Source: Aspidiotus rigidus (Eukaryota > Arthropoda > Insecta > Hemiptera > Diaspididae). From it: a DNA stretch of 64,000 nt. A program made the position numbers and the translations under genes. Location of the stretch: assembly GCA_035079385.1 (NCBI GenBank), contig JAVHKY010000013.1:1860001-1924000 (forward strand). The letters run 5' to 3'. How positions within the stretch are numbered: position 1 is the first letter of the stretch; each line of letters opens with the position of its first letter. The notes beneath the pieces were generated by a model. The model had not been told where the DNA came from, searched no databases, and saw only the letters and a list, made by a program, of their open reading frames with translations. Below, piece after piece: positions 45,474-57,790 of the stretch.

Positions 45474-48400
45474 GTAAGTTCGCTTTTGAGTATCATTACA
45501 CGAGAATCACTCTAGAACGTAAAATCGTCCTCAATAAACTTCCTGGTTCAGAAACTGTTGATCAATCAACCCTTCACCCCTCCACCCTTTCAGGAAAATG
45601 GTGGAAAAACTGTTTCTCTCTACTCTCCTTCCTTTTTCATCATGCTTAGAAAATTTCGTATTGACTTTTCGTGAAGCCGCATTTAAAATACATTGTCTAC
45701 CATTGAATGAGTGAACGAAATGATCACACTTGGCTATTCAGTTCACCTTAATAACACTACTGGTTTACATTCTCAAAGTTGTTGTTAAAGTGCATCCCTT
45801 GAATCCTATGAAGACAGAAAACGAGGGAGCGTAAAATAGTATCAAATGAAGACATCGTATTTGTAGAAATAATCTGCGAGCGGAAGCTTGGCCTGATTCT
45901 CAATCGTTGCGTCGGTCGATTTGTTGGTCGGTTTAACGACAACATATACTCGATTCTCCTATTAATGGTCGTCGGCAGACGATCTTTATAACGATTAAGA
46001 AACGATATAGAGACATGAATGTTATACGATGTGTTCTCTCGACAACATGATCGCATTGTAGGTATTATCTTTTCTCTTTTGCTAAAATTGGAAGTCATTA
46101 ATCGGTTATAAAATCGCGAGCATGTACACATTGTGATGCGCGTGAAATGCGATAGAGATTCTCTTTCGAGGTTCGCAAATATTTTCTTATCCCGCCATCA
46201 ATCGACAATTTCACTCTGATTGAAAATGTTCATCGTGCGACTGTTTTCGTGAGATGGAAATTTTGTTTGTGAATGATTCAGAGACTCAATTTCGTTGCTG
46301 CGTACTCGTGTTCGTGTAGAGTGTCTTCAAGACCCGTGTACTGAATCATTTTTCTTGCGCAGAATGGTTCCATCCAGATAGGGAATATTAAGATGATACG
46401 AAAACCTGAAAGAAAAACATAGGCCTATGCACAAGTTTTGAAAATAGGAAGGCCTTCTATTACCTCTTTCAAAAATTTACCTCGGGATGACGTGACGTTC
46501 GCAGGGGCAAGTTGACGTATCGATTGAAAGATTGCTGAATATGTCAAGGTTTATAACAGTTTGACGACGAGATCAGAATAAAATACGTTTCTTGCTTGAA
46601 GAAAGTTCGAATTGACAAATCTGAGAAACGATTAACTTCCGTTGCCTCAAAATTAATTTCGTTAATCTTTGAGAGACCGAACGGTGCTGTGAGAGCCGGA
46701 GGAAGCGACATTTAACCGACTCCAAACCCACTTGGTCAGATTCATACGGCTGCCCCCACCTTCTCCAAGTTTCCAACCGTTTTTATTTTTTTCCTTGCTG
46801 TCGCTCATTCGAGTTTTTCGCTTTTAAACACTCTTTTACCATGAGTAGTCTTCAAGGGGGGGACTATCTCTTCCCGATTTTGGACCAAGAAACACGCTGG
46901 ATTGCTTGTAGTTTTTTGTATATTATTCTTTATTACGTTTGTACAGTCGCAGCTCTAAGCCCTTGACCTTTTCCAAAATTAGTCAATTGGCTCGATAGAT
47001 TGTGTTCAAATTATGGTCGAGTAACTCTTACAATCTGCGCTACGAAAGTTAGGGCAAGGTAGAAAGAATCTAACTCGACTTTTAAAACCTAGCTAATGAA
47101 GTGTGCTACAGTACGCCGCAATCGCTCTAAATGATCTTGCTTCCCTCGCACCGCAAAAATCAAGTACCCCCTAGCCTTTAAAAAAGTTGAATGCGTGAGA
47201 GGTGATTGGCAGGAGGGGGTTTACCCCCGGCCCGACGAGGTGATCGAATTTTTCGTTCGAGGTTTTCATTTACCGACAAACCTCCTCCTGCCAATTATCT
47301 CACACGCATTCAAGTTTTTCCACTAAGCTCATGACCCTAGTGCAGTTAGGAGGAGCTTGTAAAGAAGAAATCGCTGATTGAATAGATTTTGATGTTTGAA
47401 AACTCGCGACATCCTAGGATGAGGGTGAAATTTACACTTAGGCCCACGTGTCAAAATTAAACAAAGTTGTTGTTGAATTTATGCGAGATCCACACCAACG
47501 GTTCAGTGCAATCTGAGTGAATTACGACATCCGGGTTCGTGATTACAATGCTGCACATGTACATCTCAGAGCTTACGTGCAAGTGCACCGTCGTATCGAA
47601 CAAACGTTGAGGGATGCAGTTACCAAGGTCACATAGGTATTATTATTGAAACTTTCCTTCTATCTGTATTTTCAATCTCGGTTATGAACGCGGTACGCAT
47701 CAGACGTGTTTACGAGCTAATGAATCCCCATAAACTTGGACACGTTGGACGACAGAAAGATTATATTGTGTATAAATGGTGGTATACACAGCACCGCGTA
47801 ATTAGCCGTTAGTACGGTCATCTGTTCGTGTCATTCATTCGGCTATATATTATAAAAATGATCGCAGAGCTGACCGCCGGGACCGTGTAATCTACAGGTT
47901 TTGATACCTATGAAATATTTTTATTCGTTTCATTATAGAGGAACAGATTATGTCAACGAAGTTGAAAACTCGGTAACGCGACCTTCTTTCTGTATGGTCG
48001 GTACATATTTTTTCTAATTCTAGTATACGCAGTGGGATATCGTGTGGTCCTCGTACCACGTATAGAATAAAGTCGATTTGCGCGAGAATGACCCGTGGTA
48101 CAGTGTGAGGAATTGAGATCGGTTCAATAGCTCGAAGGAAGAAAGTGTCACACCTGTTTCAGAATTCGCCAGGTAAGAAGGCGGCTTTCGCCCGCATTCG
48201 TTCGAAGGAAACCCCTGAAATCTACTTTAATCTCTTTGCATAACCTCCCTATACAAGATGTATCGATTTTTGGCTCGCAAAAAAGTATACACACGACCAC
48301 GACGAGCGGAAACCCGCTTCATGACGAGAGCAAATTGTAAGAGATGACTAATGAAGTGGTTTGAAAGTAAATTATCTACCCGCCCGCGTCTAGTATAGTA

Positions 48401-49215
48401 TCATACCGATGATCGTGATTTATAAAGTTTTATTCTTTCTTCCTCTTCTCTCCTGATGCTGGATATTCAGCGTCGAACTGCTCGGATGAGTACTCGCACG
48501 CTGCGGATATTATGAAAATTTTACCGAGTAAAAGAGGAAAGCGAGAGGCGCGAGAGGATACGACGTTTATTCGTGATACAGTAATTTCATGATCGAATAA
48601 TAAATAATCGAATTACGTAATGACCGAAAACTGGTGAATTTCAATTAGTTAGCTATGCTTTCGTCTCGCGTCGAGCGAATCCGCATCGGGAAAAAGTACA
48701 CTGCGTACCGGAATGCTGAGCACATTGATATGCAACGAACGTGAAATGATCGCGTTTCCGCGTATGCAGAGTTTTTCGGTTTGAGTTCTCTCAACGATAA
48801 CACGAAATGCCTGAGATTAAATAAGAATAACGAGTCTTCGGACCGGTGCGGTGGTGCACTAGTCGAGCGCGGACCTTGACCTCTCGTACATATCGTATTC
48901 AATATACTTGAGGCTGGAAGTGCTTTGAGCAGGAAGTTTGCGAATGTGATCTGTATCCAAAGTGAGTCATCATGAGTCATCGTTTCGAAAATATAAGCTC
49001 GGCGAAAGAATCATCGAGAGTCTATTTATGCGTATTGCTCAGAATTTCAGAAGTTTCCTCTTGTCTTCTCACTAAAGGACGAAAAGTTTGAAAGAAACGA
49101 TTTCATTTTTTTTTCGAAATCATTTGTTTATCACTTCGACTATCACAAGATATTATCTTGAAGTATATTAGTGGAGGCGATAAGCGTCAAAAATAAGACC
49201 AACCCTGCACTTTTT
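45474..49215. other. Probable hillarin first intron, proximal part
   Basis: No conserved exon was recognised on either strand. Apart from the inverted repeat at 47.18-47.32 kb I see no organised feature. Several stretches (47.5-48.6 kb) look unique and moderately CpG-containing, which would fit intronic regulatory DNA, but nothing specific can be claimed. Confidence 0.4.
47176..47324. mobile_element. Inverted repeat of about 145 bp (MITE-like)
   Basis: GTTGAATGCGTGAGAGGTGA and TTGGCAGGAGGGGGTTT on the left are mirrored by AAACCTCCTCCTGCCAA and TATCTCACACGCATTCAA on the right, around a spacer of about 55 bp. Confidence 0.6.
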
Positions 49216-49222
49216 GATAAAA

Positions 49223-49907
49223 GTATGAAATTTGGTATACTTTTTTTATCTCACTCTCGATAATCAAATTCGATCGACATGCTCGCAGACCCCTAGGATT
49301 CCACCAGGGGGCACTTTCCCCAAAAAATTTCAATTAAACAGCACAGATACGGTAAAAATACCTCAGTTCAAAATTATTCTACGTAAAATTTCCCAGAAAA
49401 TTAAATACAACATGTTTCATGTTGACTAATAAAAAGCTCCCAGCGAGGGGTTTCCAAATTCGACTTTTTTGATCTTCAACACATTTCGTCGAAATTATCA
49501 GAATTTTGTGGCTTTTATTGAGTTATTCCGCGATAAAATCCTCTCATAACGGTCTGTCTGCAAAATATTGTCATTGAGGTGAAATTTCAGCATGATCAGC
49601 GCCGAAAGGGGAGGGGAGTGCTAAATTTGGTCTTTTAATCGTAGGTTTCATCACAATTACAAAAAACTTTGGTATAATTCCTAATCTAACTCCTACTACT
49701 ATCGAATTCGATCAGGAGACATGCTTGCGGAGCCCCAGAACCTCCTCAGGGGGCAATTTTCCCAAAAAATTTCAATGTTTTCGAAATAAAATAACACAGA
49801 TACGGTGAAAATTGCCAAATTATTCTACGTGAAATTTCCCATAAAATTGAGTACCATGTATTTGATGTTGACGAATAAAAAGCCCCCAGCAAGGGGTTTC
49901 TAAAGGC
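49223..49907 (+). repeat. Direct repeat of about 240 bp at a 445-bp spacing
   Basis: The block 49223-49465 (TTTGGTATA, TCGAATTCGAT/TCAAATTCGAT, AGGGGGCA, AAAAAATTTCAAT, CACAGATACGGT, ATTATTCTACGT, TTGACTAATAAAAAGC) returns at 49668-49907 in the same order with scattered changes. The second copy ends where the long-TIR element begins. Confidence 0.65.
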
Positions 49908-51413
49908 TGTAGCCGGGTAAGGGGGAAAAATATCCTTGGTCGAAAAATGTTTCAAATGTCCGTCAAAATGTTGTCCATAATGAGAAAACTCGAAATCCTA
50001 AAATTGGAGCCATCCGCTCACCCACATGGGCTGCATGGCTCCAGAGTCATTTTTAGACCTAAAATCAAAATGGCTGTATCTTAAGCAATAATGATCGCGC
50101 AGCAATGAAACTTGGGGACATTTTAGTATATGTGAACGTTCATCCATGGTATTTTTTTCAAAAAAAATCATTCATTTTTTCCTTAATTTCTAGCGCTCGA
50201 ATATTTAAAAAAATCGGGGGGGCGCACCTGGGGAAAATCATTCATTTAAAGCGCTAGACCCTCTACTACAACATACCTTAGTACCATAAACCTCGGAGGG
50301 ATGGGACATTCCCAAAAAAATCGATATTTAAAGCATTTCTGTGATTTTTCCATGAATAGCGGGGTGAACTACGAATGCTACCCCAATAGACCGCGTGAAA
50401 TCAATAGTTAACGTTCGAGCTAAAAAATACGCACTCCTCCGTGAGATAAAATGGGAATATAGATAGACCAATTCAGTATTTCGTTTATCGATTTGGTCAG
50501 TTCTTATGTAAATACGTCCACCGATTAGGTGGAGTGTGTTAAATTGAGAAAAATAGTTGAAAAATTCTCCAGTCGCTGGAACGTTCTGGAAATGAGGAAA
50601 AATCGAGAAAATGCACTTTTTCACCTTGGAGGACCGTGACTTTTGAAATTTTGTTCATCAATTAGGTCAATTCTCAAGTAGATATGTACGTCGAGTTTGA
50701 AAAAAATGGTCAATAAGTTCTCCAGTCTCTGGAACGTTCTGGAAATGACAAAAAATCGAGAAAATCCACTGTTTCAACCTAGAGAACCATGATTTTTTTA
50801 AATATTTCGTTTGTCGATTAGGTCAATTCTTAAGCATGTCGGTCGAGTTTGAAAAAAATAGTCCAAAAATTCTCCAGTTGCTGGAACGTTCTGGAAATGA
50901 CAGAAAATCGAGAAAATCCACTGTTTCACCCTGGAGAACCGTAATTTTTTATATTTTGTTTATCAATTAAGTCAATTTCCAAGTAAACATGTCCGTCGAG
51001 TTTGAAAAAAATAGTCAAAAAATTTCCAGTCGTTGGAACGGTCTGGACATGGTAGAAAATCTAGGAAGTCCGGTGCCCCCCGCCCCCCTCGATTTTTATC
51101 AATATTCGAGTTTGAAGTTTTGTTATCGCTAGAAACTAGGGAAAAAATGAATATTTTTTTTTGGAAAAAATACCATGGATGAACGTTCACATATACTAAA
51201 ATGTCCCCAAGTTTCATTGCTGTGCGATCATTATCGTCTGACATACAGTCATTTGGATTTTGACTCTGCAACCATGCAGCTCATGTAGGTGAGCGGATTT
51301 TAGGATTTCGAGTTTTCTCATTATGGACAACATTTTGACGGACGTTTGAAACATTTTTCGACCAAGGCCATTCCCCCCCACGTCCCCTCCCTTACCGGGC
51401 TAGAGCTTTTTCC
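49907..51413. mobile_element. Long-TIR element of about 1.5 kb with internal tandem array
   Basis: The outer ~310 bp on the left (GGCTGTAGCCGGGTAAGGG, CCTTGGTCGAAAAATGTTTC, GTCCGTCAAAATGTTGTCC, ACTTGGGGACATTTTAGTAT, TTCATCCATGGTATTTTTT) is mirrored on the right at about 51065-51413 with high identity. A subterminal part, 50250-50440, is shared with the element at 1.37-2.64 kb. There is no transposase frame. It is a non-autonomous TIR or fold-back element. Confidence 0.8.
50430..51055 (+). repeat. Tandem array of four 152-bp units
   Basis: The core CTGGAACGTTCTGG recurs at about 50576, 50729, 50881 and (as TTGGAACGGTCTGG) 51033, spaced 152-153 bp. Each core is preceded by TCGAGTTTGAAAAAAATAGT-like sequence and followed by AAAATCGAGAAAATCCACT. 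The array lies wholly inside the long-TIR element. Confidence 0.85.
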
Positions 51414-53888
51414 GTACGCCGTGTACTGTTTGCCGTACAATGTCCGACGAAAACTGACCTACCCTAATAAAGGATTTATTAAAAGCGAAATATGTTGACG
51501 TCTTCTTACGACCCAGCTGTGGCAGTAGCATGAACTGGATATCGAAAACTATTTGGAGTATACGTCCTTAACAAGATCTTCAATTTGACAAAGGGCGGTC
51601 AGAAGATTGTATACAGATCAACTATTCGCACGTCAAAAACGATTTTTTTACAATACCAATAACCTCTCATAAGCTCCACCTCATATGAGTAATACGACGG
51701 TATGAAGTGCTAGTTGGTGCCATCAGACTTTTTAATTGGGAACCTGTTTTATTGAAGGGGCGGGTGAATTGAATAAAAATAACGAGTGCCGGACGCCGTC
51801 TGGCAAAACTTGAGACTTCGAAAAATTTCGACTTTGAAGCTATTATGATGGGAAGGGACAATGAAAAAAGCTATAGGTGATAGGAGAGGGACTTGGAAGA
51901 ATTTTGATCTCCGAACTTGACACTGCATACGAGTGACTCCCACCTCTTTGCCTCAATTAGTATGCGATTAACAAAGGGAGAGATTATAAGGTGATATTTC
52001 TGTTTGCCATGCGACGCGAGTTAATCTCATCTGTATGAAGCTTGAGAGAGAGGTTTTGAAAATTGGTCTTCGCAGGGTCGTTATATGAAGTCTCAGCCGC
52101 GGAAGAACCTTCTTAAAACTTTTCACGCGAGATTTGTACTCGCCGATAACTCCTTGCCGAAAGAATAAATTTTACTACCAGTTCTCCTCTGAAGAAGAAA
52201 AAAGTAAACGAAAAGCAACACTAGAAACATGGTAACCCACAAAATGTACGAATTATCAGAAGACGAATGGACGAGATAAATAACGGTGCTTAAGAATCAA
52301 TTCGAATGTTTCGCTAGTATTCCGATCGCGAAATAAGTAGGTAGAGTTTAATTTATCACTTGTCAAGTATAATATTTTGAACAGCATTCTAAAGGTGTTC
52401 AGAATATCATATCTATTCTTTCGTGCACTGCACCAACTGTGCGACTGTTTCTCCTCGAGGTACGAAAGTTGAATTCGGGTTGACGTAAGCCTGTGACACG
52501 CTTCATGACTGGACACTTTCGTAGACATAGGTACTTCTTTCTATTATTGAGTAAGATTTCTTTTCATTCGATTTTTTTTTAAACCACGTGCTCGTTTAGA
52601 GTATTAGCGTTATGACGTTCTTTTCGCTGATAACGATCTAACACACCTTAACCTATGAAAAAGGAAAACTCGTCTTCAGAATATTTATCTCGAAGTTTAT
52701 TCAAGAGCGATTCTAAGTCTCCTTCCCTTATTTCCAACAGCTGTTGGATTGCAAATATTTTGACTCCTAGGTTCCTATAAGAGAGAAGGAATATATAAAG
52801 GATACGTGGAACTTGATGTTGATAACCTCAGGAGAGTTTGAAAGTAACATTTATTTGTTCTCATTGACTTGGTTTTCATTACAGCAAAAACTGGAGCTGA
52901 ACACAGTGCCCTCATTTTTCAAACTTTGCGACGCAATCGATTCTACGCTCGCTCTCACCCCCTCGCCCTTCCCCTCTGAACAAGCTTTAGTGAAATCAAT
53001 CGGAACTATTTGTGCTCACCGGAGTCGGTATAGCTTCTCATTTCATTGTTGAGAACGTACCTTCTAAAAGTATGTACTTCGATGAAAATAGTTCATTGAA
53101 TTTTACAGCATCTATCCTACATCAACTATATGGTCATGTAGGTATGTTTTTATCGACAAAAAAGACTAACTATATGAATTATTTACCTGAGAGTAACTTC
53201 CTCTACCTTGGGACACTATCATTGTTTTACCTATGGAAGTAAACATTAGCTTCATGCACGCTAGCGAATAATTCTTGTCTTCCTCTTTCATAGGACAATA
53301 ACTTCCGCTGCACGTTTTTTTTTTTCAGTATTATCATTCCCGCGGATGCACTTATCCATAAACTCTTTTTTTTTTTAGTTTCGAAATCTACGTTAATCAT
53401 TATCGTATAGACTTTTGCGCTAACTGACATTTGGGTATGATCTGAGGAGACGATGGGTCTCTTTCACCAGAGACCGAGATCCTTAGACCACCTAAATGTC
53501 ATTCAGCACAAGTGTCCATGAAACCATTTAAAGAAGACTGCGCCACAGAAAACACCAACTGATATATCGAACCGAATCAAGGTCTAAAATATTTTACAGA
53601 GATTTCACATTCTCCGTCGCTAAGAAAATGGTTGCTAAGACACAATTTTGTGAAAATGTTTTGCATAGTATACCTATGAAAATCTATGAGTATTTGAAAG
53701 TTTTCTATGATTGTTCCTCTTACTTTTAAAAGCTTTTGACTCCTCCCTCATTTTACAATGCTTGCTTGTAATAGGACCCGAGACCCAAGAGTACCTCTTC
53801 CTTATATTCCGGAATGACGTGTACGTATATATGAGGGCTCTGGCCTAATTTAGGCACTTCAAAAATTCCCGAAAATCGAGGATTTGGA
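51414..53888. other. Gene-free stretch
   Basis: At 51780-51915 there are degenerate GACTT...GAAAAATTTCGACTTT and GTGATAGGAGAGGGACTTGG units of the dispersed short repeat. Open frames at 52813 and 53012 are coding-like in parts but have no domain and no convincing exon boundaries. Confidence 0.35.
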
Positions 53889-53936
53889 GAAGAAGAAGAA
53901 GAAGAAGAAGAAGAAGAAGAAGAAGAAGAAGAAGAA
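53889..53936 (+). repeat. (GAA)16 microsatellite
   Basis: An uninterrupted run of about 16 GAA triplets followed by AG-rich DNA. A poly-leucine frame on the other strand is a by-product. Confidence 0.97.
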
Positions 53937-54149
53937 AGAGAAAGTAGAAAAAGAATTCGTGGAAGGTGACTCGGAAAAATTTCAACTTTCGCAGAATATA
54001 CGAACAGGAAAAGAGACCTGGAGAAAATTCGACTGAATTTTTATTCCTGAAGAGATAAGGAAAAGAAAACGAAGAAAAAAAAGAGAAGTTTTCTGGCAAA
54101 GTCAAATGAATAAAAAATTATATTTCATATCTACTAGTAAGTGGCCTTA

Positions 54150-54560
54150 CGCTTGCTTTGTTATGAAATCATGGCCTAGCTCGTGAATTTTTCTCACAGA
54201 AGCGTACGATTCTTGGGCTAATATCTAAGCGCAGTGTACTGTAAGACAGGCTATTCAGCTCAGGGGGGCTCACTCGCTCCGTCCGTTCGCGCCCTCCCCG
54301 TTTTTGGTATACTGCATTTTGAGCTGAATTGCGTACGAGCGGCTCAGTTGCTTCGCTCGGATTAATATAGACGCGATGAACTGTGAGTTAGGCTATCTAG
54401 CTCACGGAAGGCTCACGCAAATTTGAGAACCAAGCTTGGGGTCATAATTAATAAAAACACTGCTGATGACGTCATAGTTTATTATAAAAGAAGAGAAGGG
54501 TCACAGTATGGAGGATTATTAGGGGACTCGCAAATTTTGGAATTGGAGGCTACGATAAGG
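54150..54560 (-). repeat. Dispersed repeat family A, copy 5 (reverse orientation)
   Basis: Read on the minus strand it contains TGATGACGTCATCAG-like sequence, GCGAAGCAACTGAGCC, CTCAAAATGCAGTATACC, GGCGCGAACGGACGGAGCGA, GTGAGCCCCCCTGAGCT, ATTTCATAACAAAGCAAGCG and GGCCACTTACTAGTAG, in the order seen in copies 1 and 2. Confidence 0.6.
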
Positions 54561-54639
54561 AAATTTTAGGAAAGACATAAAACATGTTGAAAAGTACTCT
54601 TAAGATAGTGTGAAAGAAAATTCAAGTTCCCATCCCGAA

Positions 54640-55405
54640 GGACAATGTTGACTCCTTATCAAATCGCCATTTTGACCAAAAGTCGACTTGAAATTGACGT
54701 CGATTTTAAATCGATTTAGCTCCACCCTTAGTTGACCGCAGATCAACCCAAAATAACAGAAAGTTGACTCAAAATCGACCACTCCTTTATACAATCGACT
54801 CATCGTCGACATTTAGTTGACTCCTGAGATCATAGATTAATGTCGACTGGGGCGATTATACGTCATTCATACGCAAAAGACTTTGCAATCGGTAGAAACA
54901 CAATGTGACAGCGTTTCAATAATGAGTCGATATTTGGCACTGGATTTTAATTTCGACTGCAAATCGACGTCGAAATCATGTCGACACGACCATTGCTGCA
55001 CTGGTCTAGCGTAATTAAAATTCTCATTGGTCCTCTTTATATAATTATGACTAGGCCTACGCATTTTGGCTCCGAGTAGCGAAGACAGAACACTTTACGG
55101 GGTTCTACTGCAGGTCGTTATTGATTTGAAGTCTACTTGAAATCGACAGAAAAAAATGGAGGAGTCGACTCAAAATGAATCTGAAATCGACGTGGCAAAT
55201 AAGTCGAAGTTGAGTCGACGACCTGATATCGACGTCGAAATGAAGTCAGTGAACATGAGTTATTCTTGGATACTGAGCAATGCAAAGATTGAAATGATTG
55301 TGCTGCACCGTCAGCTGACAGTCAAACCACTCGGAATAATGAAATCAGAATCACTTGATTTTCAGTCGACTTTTCCGAAACAACGAGTCGATTTGGTGTC
55401 GACAT
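54640..55405. repeat. Cluster rich in TCGA/GTCGAC words
   Basis: More than 20 TCGA-containing words (GTCGAC, ATCGAC, GACGTCGA, GAGTCGACTC, AGTCGACTT) and many TTGACTC/TTGACC variants fall in about 770 bp on both strands, with no constant spacing. Variants such as AAATCGACGTCGAAAT occur twice in near-identical form. An 83-codon frame at 55156 is built from these words and is probably not a gene. Confidence 0.6.
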
Positions 55406-57660
55406 AGGATAGTTCATCGCAAGCGAAAGAAAAGAGCTGCAAGTTTTTCCAACAGTAAGACTTGAACTGATAAGTACGAATTTGTGGTCATTCTTCATTT
55501 CTGATAAACTTCCTTTCCTTTTTTAGGGACTTTAGCAAGTTCAACAATTACCTCTGTGCTTTCTCAGACCTTAATGATTGCAACTTCATACGTTCACTTG
55601 GTACGATTCATATGCAAGCGAGACAGTCAATAGTCACTTCGAAAAAACACAGAGTCGGACGTTCTCGAATTGGCCGACTAAACGCTCTCAAAAATCCAGA
55701 AAAAAATATTCTCCGAAAGCAAGACCAGAATTAATACGTCAATGAATGAAAATCGATTTTTTTTGTCGAAGTGACAAAGAACAGGTTTATTAGAGAACTC
55801 GTTGAATGAAATAAAAATCAACAGTGACAGCTCAATCAAAAGTAAAACCCTAAACCATGTTTAGAGCATTACTCGTACCACACTAATTACTATTCTCACT
55901 TTAAAAAGCTGTAAAATGATTTTATTACTTTTCGAAGATTCTTCCTCTGTCTTCCTCCTCCATGCACGCTCTATATACGTATCTAGGGGAATTTTCAATG
56001 ACACTCGATATGTACCAACGGACGTGATGTTTACTTCTTTCCTATACTGATTTACGATGTACCGAGTTTGCGAAAATTCTTCGAAACTTGACATACGATC
56101 ATCGTCAAGGTATTTTGAAGATCAATAGGTATTTCGAGCCCGTTTCTCATTATATTCTCCTGTACACGAGTATGCGTTTGAGAATTGCACGTGATTTCAA
56201 CAAAAGGATGAAATTTTGGACCGCAAATGCGAATCGTGAGCTGCAGAAGCAAAAAAAAAAGTCTTATTTGTATCGTCGATAACGGAGTACACGTTACATC
56301 GTTGAATATTGAATAAAAGTGTCAAACGGTGAACAAATTTGAGGTCAGTAACTTTTGACGTGAATGAGAATGAAACGTGAAGCTCGTGTTCGCGAAAGAA
56401 ATGGGTTCGGCACGAGCGTCTACTGTCCATCTCATTTCACGCGGTGCACTGATGAGGTCAGAATTGTTGAATCCTCACATCTTGCATCGCTAATGAGTCG
56501 CGTTTGCGCGCGGAAAAAAATTTAGTACATCATGCTCGGTCGACCTTTTAGCGTTCCGTTTTTCTCTTGTAACATGGAGCGCAAATTTTACTCTACCGAG
56601 CCTTCTCGAATAACGCTCGAGGGTACCTCTTTCTAAATTTTTTCCAATTCAAATGCCAGAGTTGTTATACGACGTACGAAAATTGACAAATTGTACCCAA
56701 TGCAGCCTCCGACTTTCATGAAATCAGCGAGGGCGCGGTGACCATTCATCTTGTCGGCTTTCATTTTATGTACAGAAACCAAGCGAGAGCAAACAGAGAA
56801 TTCGTGACGGCTTCGCGGAATGCATGAGTAATGCTCGGAAATTCACTCTAACGTAATGGACCCAACAAACACGTATACAATAGGAGAATAGGTATCTCAG
56901 AACTGACAAAAAATGTTCAGGAATGATTGACAATGAAATTTACGATACTAGACAAGACGTTGATTACATTATTTGGAAATGTGACCGTCTACTGAAAAAT
57001 TCATCACAGTACCCCGAAAGCATACGCTCTAAGGCGGGAATGAAGCTCAAATTGTGACGGTGTCACGAGGCTAGAAAAAATACCTTGAAGTCGAGGAACT
57101 CGGAATCAAAAAATGACGTCATTAGGAAACTTGAAGGCGTTCAAGTTACTATAAAGCAGGGACTTTATCACATTTCAAGCTTTGATCTTGACATCAAATA
57201 TGTACTCGAAAACATCTTCACTTAAATGCCAATAGAAAAGGATCCTGGAAAAATTTTGGCCAAATAATTATGTTATTCTACTGAAGAAAATACTAATATA
57301 AAATTATATTCAAAATCTATGTAAATTTGTAAGGACCTAACAGAAGGGTTTGAGCAATACTTGCAGAAAATGAAGTGAGAGCTGCTATCTGTGTGAGACA
57401 GAATAAGTAAATGAAGATGATTAAAAAAAGTGGACCTGTGGACTATACAATCTAGAGAATTTGTTTTTACAAATTGATGCAAAAGTCTGTAACCAGGAAG
57501 GCGACAAATAGTAAATTGGAAAGCAATAGACCAATAATTTGAAGGCAAAAAACTGTAAACCTAATGGCCTAATATGTTTAAACCGTAGACTGGAATTTAC
57601 ACAGACTCTATGAAGCTCAAAGTTTGTATGGACCACAATTTAGAAAACTACACGGCGTAT
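55406..57660. other. Gene-free stretch
   Basis: A 77-codon minus-strand frame at 55861-56094 (MSSFEEFSQTRYIV...) is the only moderately coding-like ORF; it has no recognised domain. No repeat structure was seen. Confidence 0.35.
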
Positions 57661-57689
57661 GGAGAATTTTTCGAAAAACTTACAGAGCA

Positions 57690-57790
57690 GGTTTTTTAAA
57701 ATGCTCGTTCTTGGGGGATTTGAACCTGGGGTACACCTCTGACCGATGGTTTCGACGATCGACCCGGACGATTTGAATTCCATTGGAGAA
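57690..57790 (-). mobile_element. Possible tRNA-derived SINE fragment
   Basis: On the minus strand GGTTCAAATCC matches the RNA polymerase III B-box, preceded by a GTCGATCGTC stretch that could be a decayed A-box. No full cloverleaf can be drawn, so a working tRNA is unlikely. Confidence 0.3.

Noticed and set aside
49223..49907. LTR pair of a small retrotransposon
   Set aside because: The two 240-bp blocks are only about 200 bp apart, with no primer-binding site, polypurine tract or TG...CA ends seen.
53012..53242. 76-codon plus-strand ORF that reads like protein
   Set aside because: No homologous domain, no convincing acceptor, and neighbouring frames do not continue it.
53845..54105. Minus-strand ORF with a run of leucines
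   Set aside because: It is the translation of the (GAA)16 microsatellite and AT-rich flanks.
55156..55407. 83-codon plus-strand ORF
   Set aside because: Its sequence is built from repeated TCGAC words, and it has no domain and no splice context.
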